NCBI RefSeq assembly: GCF_963576675.1
Contig: NC_088915.1
Span: 32,145,501 to 32,209,500, forward strand
Direction: 5' to 3'
DNA: 64,000 nt
From: Euphorbia lathyris
Taxonomy: Eukaryota > Streptophyta > Magnoliopsida > Malpighiales > Euphorbiaceae
Shown here in pieces: positions 22,365 through 32,575 of the stretch. A model generated the notes under the pieces. That model was not told the DNA's origin. It worked only from the letters and a program-made list of their open reading frames with translations, and ran no database searches. Every line of letters starts with the position of its first letter. Positions within the stretch are counted from its first letter, which is position 1. Position numbers and translations under genes: made by a program.

Positions 22365-23427
22365 GTTAGGACCTCAAAGAAAAAACAAACAAATAGACGC
22401 TAGTCCCGAGTCATTCGGGAAAGACAAGAACCATTAAAAAAATATATTGATTTCTTATAGGAGACACATCACACTCATGGTGATTCAAGGACAAAATCAA
22501 AGATACGTAAATAACTTAGTAAGTGGCCCACCAAAGGATTCAGACCACTCCAAGCTTCAAATTGTTAGATTCAACGATGGATGTCCACAAATATAAGTGC
22601 TATATATTGTTACTGTTGGCCCACAAAATAATAATTTTATTTTTAATTTTACGTAAATAAAAGTATAGGATAACCTTAAAATAAAGTTTGAAAAATATTA
22701 GGTCACACTTTATGTGAGTCGCAAGACGTGCCAACGAGACCATAAACGCTCCACATAACGTGTCGAGCTGTCACATGCCGTGTGGAGATAAATAAGGGTA
22801 TCTGCCTATATTTTTTTTAATTCACACGACATACCACTAATCCCACACGCCGTTTGAGACGTAAAATGACACATTAAAGGTGCATAAAAATAAGCCACCC
22901 GGTGTGTGACTTATCTCACTCGTCATGTGAGACAGGAATCGACAACACCACTTAGGAATGGTTCGGAGAATCGAAGCCATATGACGCCTCAACGAGCTAA
23001 CAACCGAACCAATGGCTCACTCATTGAGTTTGCCATTATTCACATAAAGGGAGAGTGGGGTGAAGTAGAAAGTAGTGGAAGTGAAGTTAGGAGAAGTAAG
23101 ATGATTTCAAGTAGTGGACAAAAGATGAGAGAAAAGTTAGGAAAGTAGGCAACATGTACAGCCAACGAACCATCCGAAAATACTATAAATAAGACCGCAA
23201 GCCTCCATTCCAAACCTCAACCAATCAACCTAACAACACAAATAAAAACACAATCTAGACTTTTTCATTGTTATGTTTAGTTTCCAGCTCTAATTTCACT
23301 TCACAAACTCTTTCTTTAGCCTCAATTTACTCATTAGCAACTCAAATTTAAAGTTTTTATCATTCGATTATCAATCCCAAGTCCAAAAAGTAACCATTGT
23401 CATAGCTTCAATTTCATCAAAATGATC
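22365..23427. other. TE-like sequence, possible LTR with promoter
   Basis: CACACGACATACC/GCCACCCGGTGTGTG words, then ACTATAAATAAGACCGCAAG (about 23180) followed by a C/A-rich leader (CCAAACCTCAACCAATCAAC), as in plant LTR transcription starts. An open frame at 22906-23148 has no known domain. Confidence 0.4.
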
Positions 23428-23930
23428 ATCTGCCCAGCTTTTATACATTCCGTCCACCTATTTTGTTTTCATATTTCAAACCACTTACGTCTCGTTTTCA
23501 TCCTTAATTCTTATATAAACTCGTCCTTAACGTATTAAGTTTGATTTTAGGCTTTCTTTTTGGCCTCATTTCGTATCTGAAAACTCGGTTTACAAGCCAT
23601 TATTCTGACCCCAAATCTTTTTACACAATCTGTCCAGATTTTTATACATTCTTCTGCCCACAATTTTATTTTTACGTTTCAGACCTCTTATGTCCTATTT
23701 CTCTCATCAATTTTTACACCAGGTTGTTCCTAACACTCTCACCTTGATTTTAGGCTTTCCTTTCACCTTATTTCATGTCGAGAAACTTGTTTTGCAAGCT
23801 ACATATTTCATTTTTACTTTTCCGAGACTTTAAAGTATATTTATGTTCCTGACATCCTAAACTTGACTGTATCCTTTCATTTTGCCTCATTTCGTGCTTG
23901 AAAACTCGTGTATGAGCCATCCAAAGTCAG
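23428..23930. repeat. Degenerate direct repeats, ~200-bp period, 3 copies
   Basis: The order TTTATACATTC, TACGT(C/T)T…, TTGATTTTAGGCTTTC, CTCATTTCGT.TCTGAAAACTCG and ACAAGCCAT recurs at about 23445-23612, 23640-23800 and 23815-23930 with many differences. A PBS-like CGGCGCTAGGAACG follows at about 24346. The block is best read as part of an old LTR. Confidence 0.6.
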
Positions 23931-24964
23931 ACTAAATTATGACCCGAATCTGTCTAAACTAAGTTAGACCTGCTCTTTTTTGTCCGCTCGTTGTGCTCAT
24001 GGATCCAAAGCCCATGTCAATTCAGTGCATTGCGGAGATAGCGAACTGTGGCTCCGAGTTTTTCGTTTGAATTTTTTTATTTTATTTCCTTTATTGTGAA
24101 TATTGCAATTCAATTCTATCACGCGTTATTGATTTGTTTACATTTTATTCTTGCAATTATTTAGCTTTATTGATATAAGTTCATTTCAATTGTAATTATT
24201 TATCATCAAATATTTGTATTCAGACTCGTCCATTATCAATAAAATAACTATTTTTTCATCAAATCATGTGTCAATTTTGCACTTTCATTTCCTTACTTAA
24301 TCGTAATAGTTTAAATAAGATTATTTCTAGCAAAGTTTTCTATAACGGCGCTAGGAACGTAAGAGAGATTTTTTCAATCATTGTGTTCATCGTCAATAGT
24401 TTCGATTAGATTTAAAGTTTTGGTGCGCAAAATCCATAAACTTAACCTATATTAATTGAGAATTAGATTCTCTAGCATGCCCGCCCCCAAACCATACATG
24501 ACAATGTTGAAATTAGCATTATTCGCAAAATATATCGCTAACAACAGTTACTATAACTTTGAATAGATCCTAAAAACCCAATAAAACTTGGTTGTGTAAG
24601 AGTTTAAAGGCCTCCCCCTCTCCTCAGCATAGCCAATCATCTCCCAAGTTATAAGATAATGTATATTCAGTCCTTATAGACATAATTTTCCTGTTTTGAT
24701 GAACTTACTTGAGTATATTAGATTATATTAAAAATATGGTATGCATAACATATCTTTTAGGATGAGATATTGGTTGAGAACAACTGTTCCAATATGTGAA
24801 AATTTCAGTGAATCTCTATTAGGTAATCTGACATTGTAATGTGAAATGAGAAAAGTACAACTATATATATATACACACATACAATTAACCTAACTATATG
24901 CATGCTATTTACACCAATGTTGTTGAAATGAGTGTGAATAAATATGATTGGTTTCCTTGAGGAT
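23931..24964. other. Spacer, possible retroelement leader then AT-rich DNA
   Basis: Contains the PBS-like stretch near 24346 and a short TATA/ACAC microsatellite at about 24865-24885. No gene. Confidence 0.45.
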
Positions 24965-25350
24965 TTACAGCATCTCCAATAGACTTTTAGTACACTCTCT
25001 AAAAATAATATAAATAATTGACTTTTAGTGATTTAAGAGTGACTAAGATATATCATCTCCAACAATACTCATTATATTCACTCATTGTCTATTATTTTAT
25101 TATTAAGATTATTATTTATTGTTATATTACCAATAGTGTGAGGAGAGAGACTCATCAATAATAAATTATTAATAAAAAATGAAGTTAGGAGGCACTAAGA
25201 GGTGGAGAGATGCTCTTTATTAATAGAGAGGATGGTGAGGCTCTTAGTGATTTGAGGAGCCACTAAGAGGCTGTTGGAGCTTATTTTTTATTCTCCATTC
25301 TCAAATTTTAACTTAATAGCCAATTTAAGAGGCTGTTGGAGATGCTTTTA
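24965..25350. mobile_element. Tourist-like MITE
   Basis: 24968-25347 has inverted ends CAGCATCTCCAATAG and AAGCATCTCCAACAG (reverse strand), flanked by TTA on both sides, the PIF/Harbinger target size. Internal CACTAAGAGG words are repeated. Confidence 0.7.
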
Positions 25351-25848
25351 TAAGTTAACTTGGCACTACTGAGCTAACGAGAGTGTTCATAACCAGCCAT
25401 TGTACTCTTCATTCCTAGGCACCTGCTCTGCTCTGCTCCTAAGCTTCTTACACTTGCTTTTCTGTTGGAAGAGATACATTCACTAAGTGCTAAAAATGAA
25501 AATATTCTATTCTGGGTCAAATTGAACCAATTTAGAGTATGTTAAATTGGATAGATAAAAGATGATGTTTTATTTTAGAAGATATGGATCAGAAATTAAG
25601 CCATATAGATGACTTGTTAAGCCATTTAAAAATGAAATAGCTCCATCTAGTAAACTCAGACTTTATTTGTCATTTTTCTTAAAATTAATTTGTTGTATTT
25701 ATTTTGGTAGCTACTTCTTTTATATTATTATAGATTGAAGGATTATCCTTTAATTCTTCTCTTTCACACAAAAAAGAAAAAATCACATGGGATGTAGCTT
25801 AGTTCAAAGGGTCAGAATGATATTGATATTGATGTAGTGCCACAAAAC

Positions 25849-26109
25849 TACTCCCTCCATTCCATTATATAAGTCATTCTAGGATATTTCACACAAATTA
25901 AGAAATATATTGGTTAACTAAAAAAAATTCTCTCTCATGTCACTATTGGGCAATAAGCATTGGAATATTAAAAAACACATGTATCAATACAAAAAATAAT
26001 TCTCTCTCATGTCACTATTGGGCAATAAGCATTGGAATCCTAGAATGACTTATATTTAGGGAAAAAACCAATTTGCTAGAATGACCTATATAATAGAATG
26101 GAGGGAGTA
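25849..26109. mobile_element. Stowaway-like MITE, 257 bp
   Basis: 25851-26107 has ends CTCCCTCCATTCCATTATAT and its inverted match (ATAATAGAATGGAGGGAG), flanked by TA. A ~40-bp word (AATTCTCTCTCATGTCACTA…) is duplicated in the interior at about 25927 and 26001. Confidence 0.85.
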
Positions 26110-26894
26110 TAAAAGAAAACTGAAAAAGGAGAGTTTTAGCTAGGGATAACCTAACCATATGCATGTGGTGTTAAGAAAGAGGACAAGTTCAAATCTTTTA
26201 AGTTATATTATATGGTCCTTCCTCCCATGTGCTTCCTTTTTTTATCTTATATTTCTATATCAATAAATCCTCTTCTATATTTGTCAATTTTTGAGGCGCC
26301 CATTACATTACATATGTCACCTCCAACCAACATTTATATATATATTTTTTAAAAAATAAAATAATAATCCATACTAGTCCATGTTCCCATTGGATACCCA
26401 AAATCTTTCAAATATCTAAACCCAATTTGACCATTTATCATCCACAACAAAAATAACCCTCTACTCCAATGCCATAAAACCTTTCCAATTCCTAAAGTTA
26501 TTAAGACATCAAAAGATAAGATATGCTAATTTCATGGTCAAATATATGACTTTATTTAATCTTTTTTCTTTAACATTATCTAGTGTCACAACATCTTAAA
26601 CGAAGTAGTCAAACGTTCAAACTAAATTTATTAAACATATTGTTGAAATAGTAAGATCAACATGTATTTTACGTAAGCCGAAAGGTATTCATGTGTATAT
26701 CGACATGATTCATTGACATGAATGTTTATGGTGACCTCTCGTGATTTATGGGCGCTAAATCGATATTTTTAAATGTTTTTACATAAAAAAATTAAAGCTC
26801 CACACACAATTTTCATAAAAAAATTTGGCGTCTAGTGGGTGTCCCTACGCCCCTAATCTATCATTGCACATGCGAGGGTGTACCTTTTGAATCA
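26110..26894. other. AT-rich intergenic DNA
   Basis: No gene or clear repeat ends. Confidence 0.6.
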
Positions 26895-27062
26895 ATTGGT
26901 TCTTTAACTTGGTACCAAAGCTTCTAAAACCAAATAATTGAGGGTCCAAATCCTAATTACCCTATTTGTTGAAAGAAATTCAATACGTAATAAGATAGGT
27001 ATGTGTTGTGCACACATTTTAAACCTATGTGGAATTCATGTACGAGAATGTGTCAATAATAA
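26895..27062 (+). mobile_element. tRNA-like / PBS-like element fragment
   Basis: TTAACTTGGTACCAAAGC resembles a tRNA-Met PBS (TTGGTATCAGAGC), and GAGGGTCCAAATCCTAA resembles a pol III B box 30 bp later. The stretch ends in (AAT)n at about 27055-27070. It could be a SINE or the start of a small LTR element. I found no TSD. Confidence 0.35.
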
Positions 27063-27403
27063 TAATAATAAGTTATTGTTGGACCTTACCTATTAGTTTA
27101 CTCTTTGCGAAATAATTATTAATATATATTAAGAGATACAATGGTGTTTTCACACTAAATTATAAGGCTGATGCTCGGGTGTCTCACTCTCTTTAAGGAG
27201 ATTTGAGACTTATATAGTTAGATGGGCTTTAAACCGGTATAATCGAGATATCTTGACTCATCCTCTCTAAGATACAACAACCTAATAATTTCGTTGTTAG
27301 CTTGTAGCAATTTTGCATAATTTCTCAACTCAAGCTTCTCTCACTAAAAGCACCTTTCTCTAGCAAGTATAGTTCCCTCAAGATGGGATGAAAAATTGAA
27401 AAT
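27063..27403. other. Unassigned sequence
   Basis: No gene. A CTTTAAGGAGATTTGAGACTT stretch looks transcript-leader-like but nothing supports a call. Confidence 0.5.
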
Positions 27404-27540
27404 TTAATGGGTATATATAGGTGTATAAATGGGTTAAATGCATCATTATTCACTAAACTTATATGGTTATTTTAAAATGATCACTCAACTTTAATGGGTA
27501 TATATAGGTGTATAAATGGTTAAATGCATCATTATTCACT
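27404..27540. repeat. Direct duplication, 87-bp offset
   Basis: TTAATGGGTATATATAGG followed by TGTATAAATGG(G)TTAAATGCATC occurs at 27404 and again at 27491. The copies include the left end of the MITE at 27431. Confidence 0.85.
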
Positions 27541-27930
27541 TCCCAATTTCAATGGTGAAAAGGGATCGAAATAATTATGTCAATATGAATCAACTCTGAT
27601 CTCTAACTGAAACTAAGCGTGATAGCCACATGTCGGTTATTTTTATGAAAAAAAAACTAAATTTTGTTTTTTCTTCATAAAAACAATCGACACGTGATAG
27701 CTAGGTGGTGCATACGTGGATGTCATGTGTCATTTCGATTAGCGATCCGAGTTGACTCATACTGACGTGTTAGCTATGTCGCCATTTCAATGTTTTTTAA
27801 TCACTGAGATCGCCAGAGTGACCTAATTGAGACAAAACTCAAAGTTGAATGATTTATTGAGACAAATTGAAGTTGAGTGACCATTTTAAAACAATCATGT
27901 AAGTTCAGTGAACAATGATACATTTAACCC
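27431..27930. mobile_element. Mutator-type MITE, 500 bp
   Basis: Inverted ends GGGTTAAATGCATCATT and GGGTTAAATGTATCATT (reverse strand), with similarity over at least 60 bp (…TTTTAAAATGNTCACTCAACTT). The left arm is interrupted by the 87-bp duplication. Flanks GTGTATAAAT and GTGTAACTTT match at 6-7 of 10. The right flank runs into a LINE tail. Confidence 0.75.
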
Positions 27931-27937
27931 GTGTAAC

Positions 27938-28860
27938 TTTTTTTTTTGAAATAAAACATTTCTTAATTATTAGAATCAGAAGAAAGAACAACATTGAGAT
28001 AGGGTGGTGGACATTCCCACACACCACGAACGACCTGAGAATCGACCGCCTTAGCTAAAAGACGAGCGGCCAAATTCGCTGAACGTTTTACATAAGAGAC
28101 TGAGCAATTGCCTAGCTCTTTTAAGATACTAACACAAGACAAAATGACCTCAAAACCGAACTGTTTACATATTTCTGAGATGTGTTCTGAGTTAACCATT
28201 GTCTCCATAATAAACACTAACATGGGCTTATGGATCTGCACCAGATCCTTTAGAACACTAATTGTTCGTGGGTTGTCCAGCTCATGACAGTTCCAGCTTA
28301 TGAGACTCATAACCCCAAGCGGGCCTGAACTCTAGAACCCGTCCCATATCCATTTTTTGATAGGATATCAGATTCTACTTCCATACTGACATTCTCCATG
28401 CGTGGTCGTTTTGGATCGTGAATAAGTCTGTCTTCAATAGAGGGATTCTGACTCTCCTTATTGTTTGAACTATTAATTCGGGAGGGGCCACCACTTGTTG
28501 GTATATTGTTGCTCCTAAATGCCCTGCATTTATACTTATCATATGCAGGAACTTTATCAACATTTGAACTGTCTAAATTATCCTCATTAACTCTCCAATG
28601 GATTCCTCAACCACCCTCTTCCAATTTGGGTCGTCATTCTTCTTGGCTGGGCATATAGATGGCTGTCAAAATGTCTCTCAATAGGATCATCAGGATTGTC
28701 AAATAGCAATTGGCAGAATTTTTTTGAGTGTACGATAATTCCATAATAATAACAGAAGGATGGTAATCTTTCATAGTGAAAATTGATCCACAACCACTCT
28801 CCACCACTATGTTTTAACTTCTAACCCTTTTTTTATTGGGTTTCGGACATCAATAGTAAC
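27938..28860 (-). pseudogene. Internally deleted L1-type LINE (ORF1 end, endonuclease start fused to RNase H end)
   Basis: Minus strand, 5' at right. 28793-28587 encodes an ORF1 zinc-knuckle region (YERLPSFCYYYGIIVHSKKFC, where the second Cys of CX2CX4HX4C is Tyr). ORF2 begins at 28310 (MSLISWNCHELDNPRTISVL, the endonuclease start) and near 28160 passes in frame into RNase H C-terminal sequence (LKELGNCSVSYVKRSANLAARLLAKAV), ending at 27963. The T10 at 27938-27947 is the poly(A) tail in reverse. The whole RT is missing, leaving one 115-codon fused frame. Confidence 0.85.
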
Positions 28861-29010
28861 TTTTATTCGCTGATAATTTCTTTATGCACTAGTAAAGTTA
28901 TTCAGATCTGATTCTAAAAAAAATTACATAAATTATAAGAGCTCAAGTTAAGAAATATTAAAAGTTTAAGTTATCTTTCACCGAAAAAAAAGTTTAAATT
29001 ACGAATACTT

Positions 29011-29284
29011 AAAAATGCTTATCTTAGTTCAGCCACATTTTCCGGGAGCAGAACCGTGTTGCAGATCACTTGGCGGCGGCAGGCCATGAGGGGGTGTTAG
29101 GTGTTTCTACCCTTACCGTTCCCCCTATCGCTCTTTCTCCTCTTCTTTTAGAGAATAGAATTGGGGTTATCTTTCCTAGGCTAATCCCGGTGTAGTTGCT
29201 TGTTTTGCTTTGCTTTCCTTTCCTTTTCTACCAAAAAAAAAATGCTTATCTTACTTCTACCAAAAAAAAAAAATGCTTATCTTA
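29011..29284 (+). mobile_element. 5'-truncated LINE 3' end with repeated TSD
   Basis: 29027 to about 29237 encodes HIFREQNRVADHLAAAGHEG and ends FPRLIPV, homologous to 9553-9719, with the same CCTTTTCTACC 3' end and an A tail. The target 16-mer AAAAATGCTTATCTTA is present at 29011-29026, 29238-29253 and again at 29269-29284. A partial tail (CTTCTACC plus A-run) lies between the last two. Confidence 0.88.
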
Positions 29285-29314
29285 CTACTTTGCCGCCTAA
29301 TTTTTTTAAATTGA

Positions 29315-29606
29315 TACTCCCTACATTCTCAAATAAGTGTCGTTTTAGAATTTTCACATAAATTAAGAAACATAATTAATATACACTTAAATTAATAAAT
29401 TTACATGGATTAACTAAATAAAAATTCTCCCTCCTATAATGATTGGAGAAGAAACTTTGAAAGCTTAAAAAACACATAAATCAAGACAAAATTTAAATGC
29501 TTAGCCCAAAAAACTAGACTAAATTTTATTGAAAAACGAAAACGACACTTAAAAAAGAACAAAAATAATTATCTAAAACGACACTTATTTGAGAATGGAG
29601 GGAGTA
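29315..29606. mobile_element. Stowaway-like MITE, copy A
   Basis: 29317-29604 begins CTCCCTACATTCTCAAATAA and ends with its inverted match, flanked by TA. The interior is closely similar to 35078-35366 in the opposite orientation. Confidence 0.88.
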
Positions 29607-29639
29607 CATGATAGCGCACGTAAGAAATATAAATACCTA

Positions 29640-29920
29640 CTAGAGATAGATTACTATGCTTAATGAAGGTATAATCTGCATTGAACCTTCACTTAGTAGG
29701 AGTGACAATTTCACTTAATCAATTAAGTTTTTCATGCTCAGAATATTGAATTTCACTATCACTTTACTTGAGAATATTTTTTCAAAAGATTCAATATTTG
29801 TTCGATTTATTCCTACAAAAGATCAAGTGGTTGACATTCTAACTAAGCCAATGTCGAGTTCACGATTTCAGGTTCTTCATAACCATCTCACGATGTGTTA
29901 TCGACATCAGTTTGTGGGGG
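29640..29920 (+). pseudogene. Copia RNase H C-terminal fragment and polypurine tract
   Basis: The frame ending at 29946 reads FVRFIPTKDQVVDILTKPMS then FQVLHNHLTM, the C-terminus of copia pol (family motif ..TKDQLADILTK). Upstream, NIEFHYHF matches the HIEIDYHFIR motif in another frame. TGTGGGGG at 29914-29920 is the polypurine tract. Confidence 0.8.
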
Positions 29921-30063
29921 TGTTAGAGATAATCACTCTCAATTGATTCAATATGATCATTTCTCTTTCATTTTCTCTAATCTTATCCCTTATATTGTAT
30001 AGTTTTATTAGAATTCTCGTTTGTAATTATGTAACCCTAATAAATGAGAATTCATTAATATAA
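29921..30063 (+). repeat. Copia 3' LTR, left part (interrupted)
   Basis: Starts TGTTAGAGATAATC right after the polypurine tract. It is cut by the element at 30064-31820 and appears to resume at 31830 (TGGATAAGGTATAAATTT). Its right end is uncertain. Confidence 0.65.
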
Positions 30064-30567
30064 GGGAAAATTATAAAACTGGGTCAAATGGGAGACCCAT
30101 TTACATATTTAACCCATTTACTCATCCTACTACATATCTAGACTGATTTTGTGTGACTTTTCCATAATACCCCTAACCTTCTTACTTCCACCACTCGCGA
30201 ACCGCCGCTCCCCCTATCTCCTTGGTTATGCAAAAAGTTGCTCCTGCATTAATGATTTCAAGACTTTTGATCTTCCTTTCTTCCTTTAAATTGTACGAAA
30301 TCTGCACCATTTAGTCAAAATCACAATGAATTTCTCTTTTTCCTCTCTTCATCTCTTGATTCTGCAACTTCCCAACCCTAGAAAACGAAGCCATGGTTTT
30401 TCATCTTCCTGTTCGTTGCTTGGTTTCTTTCTTCTTGTTACCATCAAAGAAATGGTTTTTTTACGTTATTTCTTTCGTTCTTCCCATGTTATCATATTGT
30501 TATTGTCGCTTTTGGAGGTGAAAGGGGCGAAAAATGTAAGTATCTATTTTTTCTGCGTTTTTTCATG

Positions 30568-30900
30568 AATTCACTTCGCAATCGATGGTTTCGCAAAGCT
30601 TTGCGAAGAGAACGAGCATGGGAAAGTGATGATCTACTTCGTGAATCGATGATTTCGCGAAGATCTGCGAAGAAAAAGAGTCTGAAACGTATGGATCTAC
30701 CTCGCGAATCGATTAGTTCGCGAAGTCTGCAAATAGATCCTCACGTTTCAGACCTCGCAGACTTCGCGAAAGCATCGATATGCGACGTAGATATCACGTT
30801 TCAGACCTCGCAGACTTCGCAAAAGCATCGATATGCGAAGTAAAATCACCTCTTTCCCTGCACATTTACATTCGCATGCTTCACTAATCTTCATTTCGCG
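30568..30900. repeat. TTCGCGAAG / TTCGCA minisatellite-like block
   Basis: Palindromic words TTCGCGAA, TTTGCGAAG, GCAGACTTCGC and CATCGATATGCGA recur about a dozen times. GACCTCGCAGACTTCGC occurs twice with 49-bp spacing. A related TTCGCATATGCGAA word recurs at about 31543-31655. Confidence 0.75.
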
Positions 30901-31138
30901 AAGCCAAAATCGTCTTTTTCCCTGCCTAACATGATTAATTTTTTCTGTAGATGGTTGAATACGTAACATCCCTTTCTGGAAGGCGGCGTACTGGGCTGCA
31001 GGGGAGATGATTTTCCTTCCTGTATAGGGATGAACTTCCCCAAAATTGACACATTCACTCCTAAAGTGGTTGGTTAGGAGAGGTTGTGTCAATCTCGGGG
31101 TGCACTATGGGACACGTCCATCCCATGGTGCCAATCTT

Positions 31139-31351
31139 CAAAGTGAACCTAACTAATTCGGTACCAATTTTAAATCGGATGAGTAATCTTGGTGTGCACC
31201 GTGGGACACGTCCATCCCAAAAGGTCTAGAAGTCCAGACCTTCTGGGATGAGAAATGGAAGTCTAGACCTTTTGGGATGGATGTGTCACATGGTGCACAC
31301 CAAGATTACTCATCCGTTCAAGATTGGTACCGGATAGTTAGGTTCACTTTG
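31139..31351. repeat. Internal long inverted repeat (hairpin), ~100-bp arms
   Basis: CAAAGTGAACCTAACT … GGATGAGTAATCTTGGTGTG … CCCAAAAGGTCTAGA on the left faces TCTAGACCTTTTGGG … CACACCAAGATTACTCATCC … AGTTAGGTTCACTTTG on the right. The loop is short. A transcript would fold into a nearly continuous duplex. Confidence 0.88.
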
Positions 31352-31829
31352 AAATGATTAGTTAGTAGAGTTCATTGTGGCAATCTTGTTGTAAATTTTG
31401 ATAATGTTATGATTTGAATGTTGTTATTGTGGCAAACTTGTTGTAAATTTTGATGATGTTATCATTTTAATGTTAGAATCTGTTGTTGTTGCCATTTTTT
31501 GTTATACACCACTTCGTGAATTAACTTCAAAACATATCCAGCATTCGCATATGCGAACTAAATTCATCAAGCAAAATAAACTTCAGCTTCGCAGGCTTCG
31601 CATATGCGAACTAAATTCATTAAGTAAATCCAAACATTAGCTTCGCAGGCTTCGCATATGGTCGAATATGTGAAGTCAGACGGGATGGAGACAGACGCGC
31701 GTAAATATTGAGGGTATTATGGGAAAGTCACACAAAATCAGTCTAGATATGTAGTAGGATGAGTAAATGGGTTAAATATATAAATGAGCCTCCTATTTGA
31801 CCCAGTTTTATAATTTTCCCTTAATATAA

Positions 31830-32575
31830 TGGATAAGGTATAAATTTAGTCATATTGTTAGAGATAGCAGATTTAACACAAAAGAGTGCAATCTTAAATC
31901 TAGCATTTATCATATAGTACAATTTCAAGTGTCATTAACAAAAAAAATTAAGTTCTATGTTCTGATCACCCTCCAACATTGAGCATTCTGATCATACAAT
32001 AAGATTTGAAAATTGCATAGTTTTTGTTAATGAAAAAAACACATCTGTGTTAATAAGGTTTTCAAATTGCATTATTTAATAGACATTAAATTTAATATTG
32101 CAGTGTTTTGTAGGCAGAGGTTAAATCCACCCTCTTCCAATGATTATAAGAGGTAAATTTATACTTTATCCCTTAGTAAAATATACAATATTTCTGAAGT
32201 CATCGTGATTATTCTAGAATCATTGTGACAGTCGCATAGTAACACCTAACAATTTTTAAAATGAATATTCTGAATATTCTAACTGGTATCTCAAATTGTT
32301 CCAATTCCTTTTAAAAAACAATTCCCATAGATGACTTGCATCCTACATTTCATAATTAAGGTGATATATTGTGAGGTGTTATTAACTTGTCAATTACGAT
32401 TTTTTTTTTAATCAAAGACTATATAACTTTTTATTGATACAAATTTACTATTTTAATATCTTTATTAAAGAAAATACTATTTCAATAACCATGGTGTAAA
32501 AAGTCACTACTTTAACGATGATACAAGCTTTTTAAAGGTAGTATTAAGTATAATAGTTACACAAATTGTGTCAAC
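31830..32575. other. Copia LTR remainder then AT-rich DNA
   Basis: The first ~100 bp continue the interrupted LTR. TTGTTAGAGATAGCAG at 31858 resembles the LTR start. The rest shows no gene. Confidence 0.5.

Larger units (their letters stand above)
30055..31829. mobile_element. Mutator-like element, 1.76 kb, with captured or repetitive interior
   Basis: 30064-31820 has ~109-bp near-perfect inverted ends (GGGAAAATTATAAAACTGGG / CCCAGTTTTATAATTTTCCC). The 9-bp TSD TTAATATAA is identical at 30055-30063 and 31821-31829. The interior has a (C/G)-rich TTCGCGAAG repeat block, an 80-codon open frame (30326-30568) and splice-like signals (ATGTAAGTATC at 30535, TTTTTTCTGTAG ending 30951). It also contains a ~210-bp hairpin. 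No transposase is recognisable. Confidence 0.92.

Noticed and set aside
26160..26230. Possible SINE (AAGTTCAAATC B-box-like word)
   Set aside because: No convincing A box, tail or TSD.
30326..30843. 80- and 92-codon frames as captured genes
   Set aside because: No domain. Composition follows the surrounding repeats, so they are mentioned only within the element.
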